Source of the DNA: Cryptomeria japonica
Lineage: Eukaryota; Streptophyta; Pinopsida; Cupressales; Cupressaceae
Reading direction: 5' to 3'
DNA: 64,000 nucleotides
Assembly (NCBI RefSeq): GCF_030272615.1
Contig: NC_081408.1
Location: 60,224,114-60,288,113, forward strand
The notes under the pieces are model-generated. The model searched no databases, was not told the DNA's origin, and saw only the letters and a program-made list of their open reading frames with translations. The translations under genes and the position numbers were made by a program. The first letter of the stretch is position 1, and the number at the start of each line of letters is the position of its first letter. Of this stretch, positions 54,647 through 64,000 are shown piece by piece.

Positions 54647-55790
54647 TGTTGCCATTCTTGATGTTCATGTTGTGATTGTCATTGATGGACACACACTTGC
54701 ATTAAGATTCTCTTTATATGTATGAGTTAGAGCACAACCGGTATTTTTTCCAACCGGTATGTTGTAGGTATGTTGTATTATAGTCTTTAGACTATTTTGC
54801 ATAATGTGTTTACCGGTCTAAAGCAGCATGTTGACCCCAAGCGGTTCGTGGATACCAAGTGGTACAAGGGATTAAAGCGGCATAACACATTTCTACCAGT
54901 CTTCATTTTTGATAAACTGACAACCAGTATTTTGTATGAATCGGTAATACTCTGTGATGAGTTACCAACTGGAATTTTGTGATGAGTTACCAATCCACTG
55001 ATTGTTTGACGGTGCCGACACTGTAGCGATGTTTTTTGTGACGTACTACCTAGTATGTCCAGGTTCATTGAACCTAGGAAATTGTAATGCAATCCCATTG
55101 GATCAACATGAAATCATTTTCTTTTATAAGGACATCATGTCTAGGGTTTTAGGTTGTTGTTGTTATTGTTGTTGTGATAGTCTATGTTGTGCCTAGGGTT
55201 TAAGGAGGTTGAGTAGTTGGAGAGAATATGAATGTGTAGAAGATTGAAGTAATGCGGGAGTGCATTAAGAACGAGCTATCAAGGATCTAATCGAGCAATC
55301 TGTGCTATTAGATAGATCAAACACTTGTTGATTACTCACATCTTTGACAAGTCTGTAGCCCTTAACCGGGTAGGCCCAAAAGCCTTTTGTAAAATCCTCT
55401 AACAAGGTGGTTCACCTCTGTGAATCTAAAATCCTCTAGCAAGGTAGTCCTTGATCGGACTTATCTCCTAACAGAGATTGAGATTCCTAACAGGATCTGT
55501 TCTAGTGAAGAACATTGTAAGACCTTAATCAGTCCGGTTTCTATTATGCAGATAGTGACTTGTGAGTTCCATCTCACCGTTGTTTTTCCCATTTGGGTTT
55601 CCACATCAAATATCTTGTGTTATGGTTGTATTGCTTTTGTGGGTGAATGCTTTATTTGCATTTTGGTTTGCATGTGTGATAACCGATCTATTTGTTAAAC
55701 TGTTTTACCGGTTTATCTTTAGACTGTTTAAGTGTTTAAGTGTAATGTTTTTAGGTATACTAATTCACCCCCCCCTCTTAGTATTCATCA
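54647..55790 (+). repeat. 3' LTR of element B
   Basis: 1,144 bp, colinear with the 5' LTR including the TATA-like tttataagg near 55117 and the C-rich signature before GTATTCATCA. Confidence 0.93.
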
Positions 55791-56070
55791 TATATATCAT
55801 GCCCATCCATCTTGCATCACAAATAAGTTAGATCACATGCATCTTCATATCATAAACTAATAATCATCATCTATCACATATAAATAAATAATAGTCTATA
55901 TACAATCCACGATAAATACACATGTATCTCGTCACCAAGATTGCATCCATCTCATATATATCAAAAATCAATGTGTCCATCTATAGTACAATTATTAGCC
56001 CTAAAGGGTAAAAAATATGTCACATATACATCATAAAGCACTAGATTGTGCTCTCTCTATCACCTCCTCC

Positions 56071-58210
56071 TCATGCTCTTGAACCTGAGGGACCACTTGG
56101 TGTTGGTCGTGGTTCCCTCATCCCCACCGTGGAACTTGATTGTTGGCTTTGCATCCTCTATGATCGAGTTCTCTCTGCATAGGAGGGTGCTAAATGATCC
56201 CCAAGTACAACCTGATGGTAAAGATCTCGGTAGTACTGAATCTCTCTCCCCATCCTCTCTACTTGTTGTCTTGCCCTTGAGATCTCTAATAGGAGGGCCC
56301 CTAATCCGTCAGGAGCCAAAAAATTTTGGGCCACATCTCTCTCACTCCTGAGTCTAGTGGCATCTGACTTTGCTCTACTCAATCAGGCTAAGAGGGTATC
56401 CAACTCATCATCCATCTATAACATATCCTCTCAAAGTTGCCCTATGGCACCCGCACTATGTGCCTCCTCCAACATCCTCTCTAACTCATCTGACTACACC
56501 TATAGGTTGTCCCTCTTAGAGATGGAAATTTGCAGATCCTCTCTCAAAGCATCGCCCTCCCCTCAGTTGATCCACCTCTTCCTAGAGACTATTTGCTTAG
56601 GCTCTCTCTTGGTCAATCCAGTACCTCTCAGTAGCTAGTTGGTCCTCTAAGCTCAATGCCCTCGCCCACTCTGTGTCCCAAGATAATATGACCTGATCAT
56701 AGTTAGCCTATGAAACATGTATTTGACCTTCCTTCTATCCCCCTACAACTCCATCTCCCCCCTCCTACTCTCCCTCTCCAATCAATATGTCCATTGGCTT
56801 GGCCCCATCTCCTACACCCTAATCCTACGATGATGCTCATATCTACCTTGTTGGTGTCTACACCTATAAAGGCACCTCTAATTGAGGTACCTGTTATCCC
56901 CTACCCCTTCTCCTCAACACCTGTCTCTCTCCCCTAGCTCTCCCTATCTCAGTCCTCTCCCCCCTTTGGCAGCCTCCCCTCTCCTAGTGCATCCCCCTCA
57001 TTGCCAACAACCTCATCTATCGATGGTGCGAGCTCATTTGGCTCTAGGACTCTAGGAATGTTGAGTTGAAATGGTCTATGGGCCTCCCACCAGCATATGT
57101 ACACTTTTGTATACCTAGGATCCTCTCATGCCTGTAGCCTCTCATCCTAGGGCATCATCTCTAAACCTGTCCATCTAAGCCAAACCTCAAGTGGCCCCAT
57201 TGTCACCCCCCATGTCGCTATCTCCCTCGTGATCTGAGGATGGGTGCACTCATGTTTGACAATGTCCAATATGATGCTAAAGTATCCCATCACATGGTGG
57301 GGTGGTTACTGATCAATGACATGAATAGCGTGCCCGAAGAGCTAGCACTCACTCTAAACAAATGCCAGTTGCCAATCCCCCCTCCACCTCTTGTTGTCCA
57401 TATATGGTCTCTATGTTCATCCAAAATCCTCCTCGAGAACCACACTACACTAACCAAGGTATAATGCAAAAAGCCTTTGTAGAAGTCGATGTATGGGAAC
57501 CACCATTGCCAATCCTGAAATACAATGGGTCGAGTAATTGCAATGTGCTCCCAAGCCCATATATGTAAAAGAGTGATACTTGTCTTAAGGTTCCTATAAC
57601 CTCGTTATACACATATGCATGTCATGATACAACTACCTGAGTATAGAAGACCCCCATGCATATTATACGTAGTCCTCCAACATATAGTAAACACATCGAC
57701 TCCATCTGATTGAGAATTCATGGCATCTCAAGTCAAGCATCATCTGCTCACTGATCAATCTACACATGAACAAAACCAAGCAAGGAATATGTCGAAACTG
57801 CATGGCCTCTCCTAGTTGCATCCTGGTTTGATCCATGGGTAGGTGGCTGCACTCACAAATGCTCCATAGATAATGCTCTCCATGGTCTAGCCTGTACTTA
57901 GGAATAACTCCTCTAACAGGGATGTTCAGGATTTGCTAGACATCAAGCGATGTGATATTGGCCTCACTTATAGGCAAGTGAAAGTTGCATGTCTTGCTAT
58001 CCCATCACTTGACTAGCACTATCATCATCGATGTATGTGCTCAAATCCGTGACCATCTTCCCATGAACCCTAATCCTACTGCATTGATTATCTCCCACTC
58101 ATCTCTCCTTAACCACCTGAACAACCTCATCATCGACGGCCAGTGCTCCCAAGATGTAATCGGACCAAGGTCCACCTGTATCCACCAAAATCACCTCATT
58201 AGCCTCTTAT
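56071..58210 (-). pseudogene. Antisense PMD gene of element E
   Basis: Runs opposite to E's pol, between integrase and the 3' LTR, as in element C. On the minus strand at about 58030-57930: WDSKTCNFHLPISEANITSLDV, the counterpart of the WHSETCSFHLSTGEASITLEDV core of C. Just upstream DDEVVQVVKER matches LDEEIEHIR of C. The C-terminal part 56382-56071 is open (LRSERDVAQNFLAP, EIQYYRDLYHQVVLGDH) and ends with a P/S/G-rich tail, again like C (LYHNTILK..., P/G-rich tail). Many stops and shifts lie between, and the first exon is not resolved. A purine/pyrimidine bias (C+T-rich plus strand) is strong here. Identification of the core is good; exact limits are not. Confidence 0.65.
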
Positions 58211-59043
58211 TCTAGCCTATCCCTAAGCTTATTCTATCCCTAGGGCATCCCTGTGATCCCCCACCCCCTTTCCCCATTTCCCACTATCCTTCTTTTTTCT
58301 CCTTTCCTCCTTTCTAGAAGAGATGGCATTTCTCCATTACGGAGATGTTGAAACCGCAACACAGATGTCGATCCACAAAGCGAAGACGTTGAACCATAAT
58401 TTTACCCTCTTTTTTCTTTATCCTCACAAATCAACGTCTACATAGATGATATTCATTTGCGTGGTTGGGGATAGACCTCCTTTAGCCAGTTTGGCATCCA
58501 TGTAGATGTTGAACGCCTACGCAGACATCAATCCACCATAGAGACACCAAACAAGGGATCAAGGTCTCTGCCCTGACCAACTTTTATCCCCATTAATTAC
58601 CCTAATTAATACCCTACCTACAAAATCACAAAGTTGGGATGGGGTACATATCAGTGGGTCATACTCGGTTAGTCACTAGAAGCATCAAACCCTGTCTACA
58701 CAGTGCTCATGGTGTGGGATGCGTGCCATCTCTCTCCTAAGTGCTCTGAGCTACTTCTATCTCTAAGGTGTATGTATGACAATGACCCCTCCTTGGGCCA
58801 CATGTGGCCTATATAAGGGGCCCCCTTCACTATTTTTCTTCTCATCCCCCTTCAAATCTCTCTTCCCCTCCTATCTTTCTCTCCTCTCTTTCTTCTAACT
58901 ACTATTTTCTTCTTTTCGAGAATTTTAAATTTTTCTAATTAAATTCTCGAGGGGGCATATATCACCCACATCTTCATGCTAGGGCATATTTTTCTATCTT
59001 TTACCCACCACCAATTTTGCCGCTGCATAAAAAAGGGGCAAAA
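58211..59043. other. 3' internal end of element E with TATA-like box and polypurine tracts
   Basis: No gene. ctatataagg at 58809-58818 is TATA-like on both strands and might serve the antisense gene or the LTR region. Pyrimidine-rich stretch at 58835-58930. Then ctcgagggggcatatat at about 58946-58962 (upstream purine block) and aaaaaaggggcaaaa at about 59028-59043 directly before TGTACACG. Confidence 0.65.
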
Positions 59044-60180
59044 TGTACACGTTTAAAATTAATTAAATTAAATTATCCTTTGTACATGATTAAATTATTT
59101 AATTCTTATTCTTCTTAGAATTAATTAAATTTAATTAATCTTGTCACTATAGTCCATTAATTGATTTATCAAATAAATAAATTATTCCCCATTCTTCTAA
59201 AGTCATCTAAATAATTAATTCTTCTAAATCCCCTTAAGTTAATTAATTTTAATTAATTAACTTAAGTCATGTGATTCCTACAAATCACTTCTTCTAATCC
59301 CACTTAGCCTAATTAATATTCTCCATTTTTTAATTCCCCCACTCATTCTCTCTCTTCATGTCACATCCTCCTAATTTATCCACTTGTTCTCTAATCCTCC
59401 ATTATCTCACCTAATCACTTCACTAATCATTTTCACAATCCTAATCACCATGATTGGGAGCAAGTCAACTCCTTGCCATAAATGGCTTGTCTCCTCTCAC
59501 CTTCCAAACCTTAAATGCGCCAACTTTGTTCATTTCAAGGATTTTAAACTCTCCCACTTTCCTGTGCTCCCTCATTTCCCAAGGAATTTTAAATTCCTTT
59601 CCTCTCCTATTTTTCCCATGAAATCCAATATTTGAGAAATTTTAATTTTCATGTCCTTCCCCAAGGATTTTTTAATTCCTATTTGTTCTCCCAGTGTACT
59701 TGGGGATCTCTTCCCCATGTACCTTGAGGTGTGTGGAGACAAGAAATGCCTTTATGCCAAATCTCTTGGTCTCCACACCTTATCCTCTCAATCCACTTCA
59801 CCCATTTCTTTCAATCTTGACCCTTCATCTCAAATCAATCCTAGCCCTCCATTCTTTTCCTCTCAAAGCTATAAATTGGGGTATCCTCCCTTTCATTTTC
59901 ATATCATCTTTTGTGAAATTACATGTTGCTAAAATAGAGCTTGAAATATCTCCATATCATCTCCATTATAGGCAATTTAGGCATTCACACTTAGTCATCA
60001 ATATCACTTATTCATCAATACATCAAGTCATCATCTTGTTGTTGTGTGTGGAGAGCAATCCACAATCAATCAAGAGCCAATCCAAATAAGTTGGAGAAGA
60101 GCGCATCTTCAACTTCACCAAAGGATCTATCGGAGGAAGGAGCACAAGATTTAGGTATAACGGTTATGTTTATTTGAGTA
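59044..60180 (+). repeat. LTR of element E (right boundary unresolved)
   Basis: Starts TGTACACGTTTAAAATTAA after a polypurine tract. AT-rich first part, then TATA box ctataaattggggt at 59869-59882, like the other gypsy LTRs here. By analogy with C and D (LTR end 290-415 bp after the TATA box) it should end near 60160-60290, but I found neither a convincing CA end nor a primer site nor a second copy. The end given is approximate. Short frames at 59384-60089 are not genes. Confidence 0.65.
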
Positions 60181-60382
60181 TTTTTTATTGTTTCTCATGA
60201 TTTATGCAACTAATTATTAGCTTAGATTTAGGCCTCTTCAAAATGCCTCTAAATCATAGCATAACATGTCATAAAAATAAAATTTAAAAATGGATTTGAA
60301 AAATTATGCAACCCACAAGTAAATTTTACAATTATAAATTAATGTTTTTGTGAAATCGACCTCTAAATTTATTCAAATTGAT

Positions 60383-60780
60383 TGAAAATGAAATCTATGA
60401 GTGCAGATTTGAATTTTAAAATGCATAAAAAATCAAATCTAAGATAATGAATCCAAATTAAGCAACCCTTATATAAGCTCAATTTTAGAATTATAAATTA
60501 GGGATTGTGTGAATTTAACCTCTAAATTTATGTAATTCAATTGGAAATAAAACTTGTAAGTGTAAATTTGAATTTCAAATTGACTGAAAATGAAATCTAT
60601 GAGTGCAGATTTGAATTTTAAAATGCATAAAAAATCAAATCTAAGATAATGAATCCAAATTAAGCAACCCATAAGCTCAATTTTAGAATTATAAATTAGG
60701 GACTGTGTGAATTTAACCTCTAAATTTATGTAATTCAATTGGAAATAAAACTTGTAAGTGTAAATTTGAATTTCAAAATG
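60383..60780. repeat. Tandem duplication of about 202 bp
   Basis: Two copies begin tgaaaatgaaatctatgag at 60383 and 60585. They are nearly identical, differing by an 8-bp loss (cccttatataagc against cccataagc) and a few bases. The repeat creates a 106-codon minus-strand frame that is not a gene. Confidence 0.9.
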
Positions 60781-62400
60781 CATAAACAATCATATCTAAG
60801 ATCACAAATTAGAAATTAAGGTGTAAGAAGTTGGATTCACCAAAATGTAATGGGTGAAAATTAGGGTTTCACCATTAAACGTAATAAAACCACTAATTTT
60901 GCTTAATTATCATTACATTAAGGAGAGAGGAATTTGATAGGTATGATGTTGAGAGATCAAGATTCTAATCAGATTATAGGCCTCCTAAATGGGGCTCTTA
61001 TTTCCCTAAGATTGAACTGAACTTGAATTATTTAAAGATTAGGGCAAAATAGTGAATTATTGAAGCAATTTGATAGAAATGGTAAGCTACAGTCTTCGTA
61101 CGAAGCCACGAACTTAGATCTGAGCAAAAGATGATGGTTTAGATCTATTCCTAGAAGTTCCACCTAATTTGGTGGGACTGTAGTGGTGGTTGTCATGGTC
61201 CTCCGAATTTTTTATTGTCAAAAGGTGAACTTGTTCATCTCTGTGAATCTTGTCGATCCTTCAAAACACAGCTATGTACCTGTTCTTGCACACAGTAAAA
61301 GGGGGAAATTATTGGGAATAGGGATTTGCCTTAGGTCAAATCCTAATTTTTAAATTAACCATGAAATTGAATTGAAAATGTAAATGAAGTACTACAGTAA
61401 AATACTTTCATTTTGAGAGAAAGACTGAAAATGAATGAAAACCTAATTATATACCTTTAATGAAGTTTTCTTTGTCTTCACAAGGAATTAGGATTTCATG
61501 TACATAGTCTTCATAAAACATAGAACATGAATGTCATCTCCAATGCTTGAATCTTGACTTCACATCTACTCCAATGCTTGATAGAAGATTGATTGCTTGC
61601 TCATTTGAATGTGGGATCTCAATTTTTCTCTTTTGAGTTGATGATGAATTCAAATTATGAGTGTTCCATATCAAAAAGAGAGGGGTAGACCTCCTTTTAT
61701 ACTTGTTGGTTGAAAAACATTAAATTTTTGACAGAGGTTGACATGGAATCTAGGTCCCTACCCATATTAGGTGACCTTTAAGAGCTGCTAATATGGGCCC
61801 TTTTTGAGAGGACATTGACCATGGTCCTGATTTAGGACCACGTCATGTAGTGCCATTGTCTTGGAAATCAAGGTTCTAGAATCAAAGAGAGTTAAAAAAG
61901 ATGGTGAAAAGTTTTGTTTGACAGTTGGTGTGAGTAGAATCAGTGCTTTAGTCATGCCTTAGAGGATGAATGCTAAAGTGAGGGCTAAGTGAGGACAAAA
62001 TTGTAGGAAAGTACAATTTAGGATGCTATAGTTGAAAAAATTTGTATATAAGAATGTATGGTTATATGTGTTGAGGTATGGAATGTATGCGAAACATTGT
62101 GAAGTGGATGAGAATAATATCCAAGTAGATTTGGTGTTGGTGATGTGGGTATGTGCAGGATCATGGTGTGCCAAAACAGACCCTTAAGTGGCAATGAAAT
62201 TTCAAAAAATCAGAGTTATGCAACTTGACATGAAAAATTGAATAAGTTATGAACATTATTTTTAAAATATGTAAGAAGAGAATCTATAGAAAATTGAATG
62301 TAGTTTCTAAGCTACTAGTTGTTTTTTGAAAAAAAAAAATCCTATTTGATGAAATTTTCAAATTTCAATGCAGTGGTACAAAAATTTCAGGAAAAAGATA
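60781..62400. other. Stretch without a recognisable gene
   Basis: A minus-strand TATA box (agtataaaaggaggtc, complement of about 61691-61706) and a purine block aaaagggggaaatt at 61298-61311 hint at a minus- or plus-strand LTR remnant, but no ends, duplications or coding motifs could be matched. The 71-codon minus-strand frame at 61959-62174 is not supported by anything else. Confidence 0.4.
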
Positions 62401-62720
62401 AGAAGTAGGTGTATGTCTGACCACCCTAATCACAATCAAATCATAATATTTTTTTATAAGATTTATAATATAAGTATTAGACTCATGTCCGGATGTGACA
62501 CATATTTTTTTATACTTTTTTATAAAGTAAATAATTATTTATGATTTTTTTACTACAACTTTTCAGAAATTCAGAAATTCCTACATCTGACCACCTTTAA
62601 CTTGGTCAAAGCCTTATGAAATTCAATTTTTTTAAATTTTAGATGAAGCATAGGATGTGACGCATGTTTCAGATTCAAAAAATGTTATGTGGTTTGAAAG
62701 TTATGAGTATTTTTCAATCA
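62401..62720. repeat. Diverged tandem repeat of about 165 bp
   Basis: tctgaccacc recurs at 62416 and 62586, and ggatgtgac at 62491 and 62653, with similar AT-rich sequence between. Old duplication. Confidence 0.45.
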
Positions 62721-63059
62721 GTCTATCAATCAAACTTTTGTCAGAATTCAATTAGAAAATAAATAATAATTATTTATTAAAGTCGAAATAAGACAAGCCT
62801 TATATTGTTGGAAAGCTAAGAACGTCCTTAAAAAACCCTTTTCATTTTTATCAATTTTGGCTATAAAAAAAGTCGTCAACCACCAGTGTAAAGTCTAAAA
62901 AATCAAGGAACACTGAAAAACACATTTTTTCAGTTGACATTTTTGAGGCTTGTCACTTCCAAGCCAAATCCCAAAGCAAACCCGAACCAAAATGTGGAGG
63001 GAAAAATTTATGTTGTAAAATTGAATATCCAATTTTATTGGATAAAATCAGATATCCAA

Positions 63060-63262
63060 TTTTTGAAAAAATAAAAAAATATATTTTAGTAAATTGGGCA
63101 TAACTTTTGTGTTTTATATCAAAATTTTGAATTTTTACAGACTTTGGAAAGGTAATTATGATTTTTGAAAAAATAAAAAATAAAAAGATTTTAGTAAATT
63201 GGGCATAACTTTTGCGTTTTATATCAAAATTTTGATTTTTTATAGGCGTTGGAAAGGTAATT
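63060..63262. repeat. Tandem duplication of 102 bp
   Basis: Two copies start tttttgaaaaaataaaaaa at 63060 and 63162; both contain tagtaaattgggcataac, tttatatcaaaattttga and ttggaaaggtaatta. About 90% alike by eye. Confidence 0.85.
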
Positions 63263-63504
63263 AAGAGATCTATGATATGGAATAGGTATATTTTCAATTA
63301 TTTGTTTTAAAAAATAATTATAATTCATTTAAATTCATCCTTCATTTTTAAAACATAAAAAACTCATCACTTTTTCATATGATTTCCCTATTGAATGAAT
63401 TTTTGTAACAATCATCTCAAAATAAACTAAATAAGTAATTAATTAATAATAGAAAATTTATGAATTTTATTGAGTTCGATAAATTTTGATAAACCATGTT
63501 ATCT

Positions 63505-64000
63505 ATGTTTGTCCCTTTCTCCACCTTTCTCTCTCCTAAACCTATCACTCCACCTATTTGTTTCTTCCTCCCTCTCTTTTGTCCATATTTATACATCTCT
63601 CTCTAGACCTATATCTCTAACTATCAATGAATACCTCATTAAATCTCTCAAGCTCTACAAGGTGCTTATATTTCTACCTCTTCATAATTTCCTCCTCTAT
63701 GTCACTCTCTCTTCCCTGAGATCTAGACTAGTCTCTTTGCATTTCCTTCTCATCTCTAGCAACAAAATTCTGAGGGGACAAGGAGAGGCATAGGGAAGTA
63801 TCAAAAAAGGAGAAGGGGAGAGAGGTGAGAAGGAGAGATTAATTGGGGGAAGAGAGTGTGTGTGAGAGAGAGCTATAGGTAATTAGGTGGAAGGCGGAGA
63901 GAGAGGGAGGGGGTGATTGGGGTGAAGAGAGAATGAGAGGGAGAGTTTGATATTATTAGGGGGTAGGAGGAGAGGGGGAGAGGGGAAAGTATCAACAAAG
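63505..64000. repeat. Pyrimidine-rich then purine-rich tract
   Basis: 63505-63745 of the plus strand is dominated by C and T (tctctctc, cctccctctc), 63770-64000 by G and A (gagagagagggaggggg). No gene; the 107-codon frame at 63470-63793 is a chance reading in biased sequence. The purine block runs off the window. Confidence 0.65.

Larger units (their letters stand above)
48004..55790 (+). mobile_element. Element B: complete non-autonomous LTR retrotransposon with Gag and ORF2, no pol
   Basis: LTRs 48004-49155 (1,152 bp) and 54647-55790 (1,144 bp), TGTTGSCATTCTTGATG...GTATTCATCA. Flanks tacat (47999-48003) and tatat (55791-55795) are a 5-bp target duplication with one change. Primer site, polypurine tract, an intact gag and a broken ORF2 are present; there is no RT, RNase H, integrase or protease. 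It sits in the 3' internal region of element E. The two LTRs are very similar over their first 100 bases, so it is probably younger than element A. Confidence 0.92.

Noticed and set aside
60469-60789. Minus-strand frame of 106 codons with an internal protein repeat
   Set aside because: The repeat in the protein is only the 202-bp DNA duplication in AT-rich sequence.
1-64000. CRISPR arrays, tRNA or rRNA genes, bacterial operons
   Set aside because: The repeats are minisatellites or LTRs without a spacer structure; no cloverleaf or rRNA sequence was recognised; the context is a plant nuclear genome.

Overview
The window is plant nuclear DNA made almost entirely of nested, decayed retrotransposons. 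I see no host gene, tRNA, rRNA or CRISPR array. The plant assignment rests on Tat-type Ty3/gypsy pol genes with a second RNase H, antisense plant-mobile-domain (PMD) genes, Met-tRNA primer sites of the Sirevirus/Copia type, and a LINE carrying a plant-type RNase H. The age and depth of nesting and the long AT-rich LTRs suggest a gymnosperm (conifer-like) genome; that is an inference and I cannot name the species.

Layout, outermost to innermost. (1) Element E, a gypsy element, is the probable host of the whole stack. Its RT reappears mid-domain at 44502 and it runs through RNase H, integrase, a spacer, an antisense PMD gene (56071-58210) and a polypurine tract to an LTR starting at 59044. (2) An array of a second gypsy family, C, fills about 1932-44501. 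It has gag-pol (1932-12253), an antisense PMD gene (14897-18446), LTR1 (18822-28016), an inverted pol fragment (28036-28940), a partial LTR2 (28941-29690), a second antisense PMD copy (29690-31336) and LTR3 (31711-44501). (3) The array is hit by a minus-strand solo gypsy LTR (7781-10303, itself hit by a solo LTR at 8388-9214), a solo LTR of family A (15866-17048), a complete family A element (19598-27587) and element D (31835-43414). D's first LTR holds a LINE (32094-33899). (4) E is hit by complete element B (48004-55790). Target-site duplications, and empty sites preserved in sister copies, support most of these boundaries.

The most interesting content is elements A and B. Each has 1.15-kb LTRs, a Met-tRNA primer site, a Gag with a coiled coil and four or five zinc knuckles, and no protease, integrase, RT or RNase H. 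In the place of pol both carry a second frame of about 1,100 codons whose products are recognisably homologous between the two families. I recognise no known domain in it. They look like non-autonomous elements that kept Gag and a conserved ORF2 and must borrow their enzymes, probably from Sirevirus-like Copia elements.

Other points: two gypsy families carry antisense PMD genes; in C these have their own TATA box 92 bp upstream of the start and a probable intron. Element D has lost RT by an in-frame deletion and carries two arrays of the palindrome TCGTACGA spaced about 22 bp apart. The LINE has an extra frame downstream of its RNase H. The right end (60.2-64 kb) has tandem duplications and pyrimidine/purine tracts but nothing I can call a gene.
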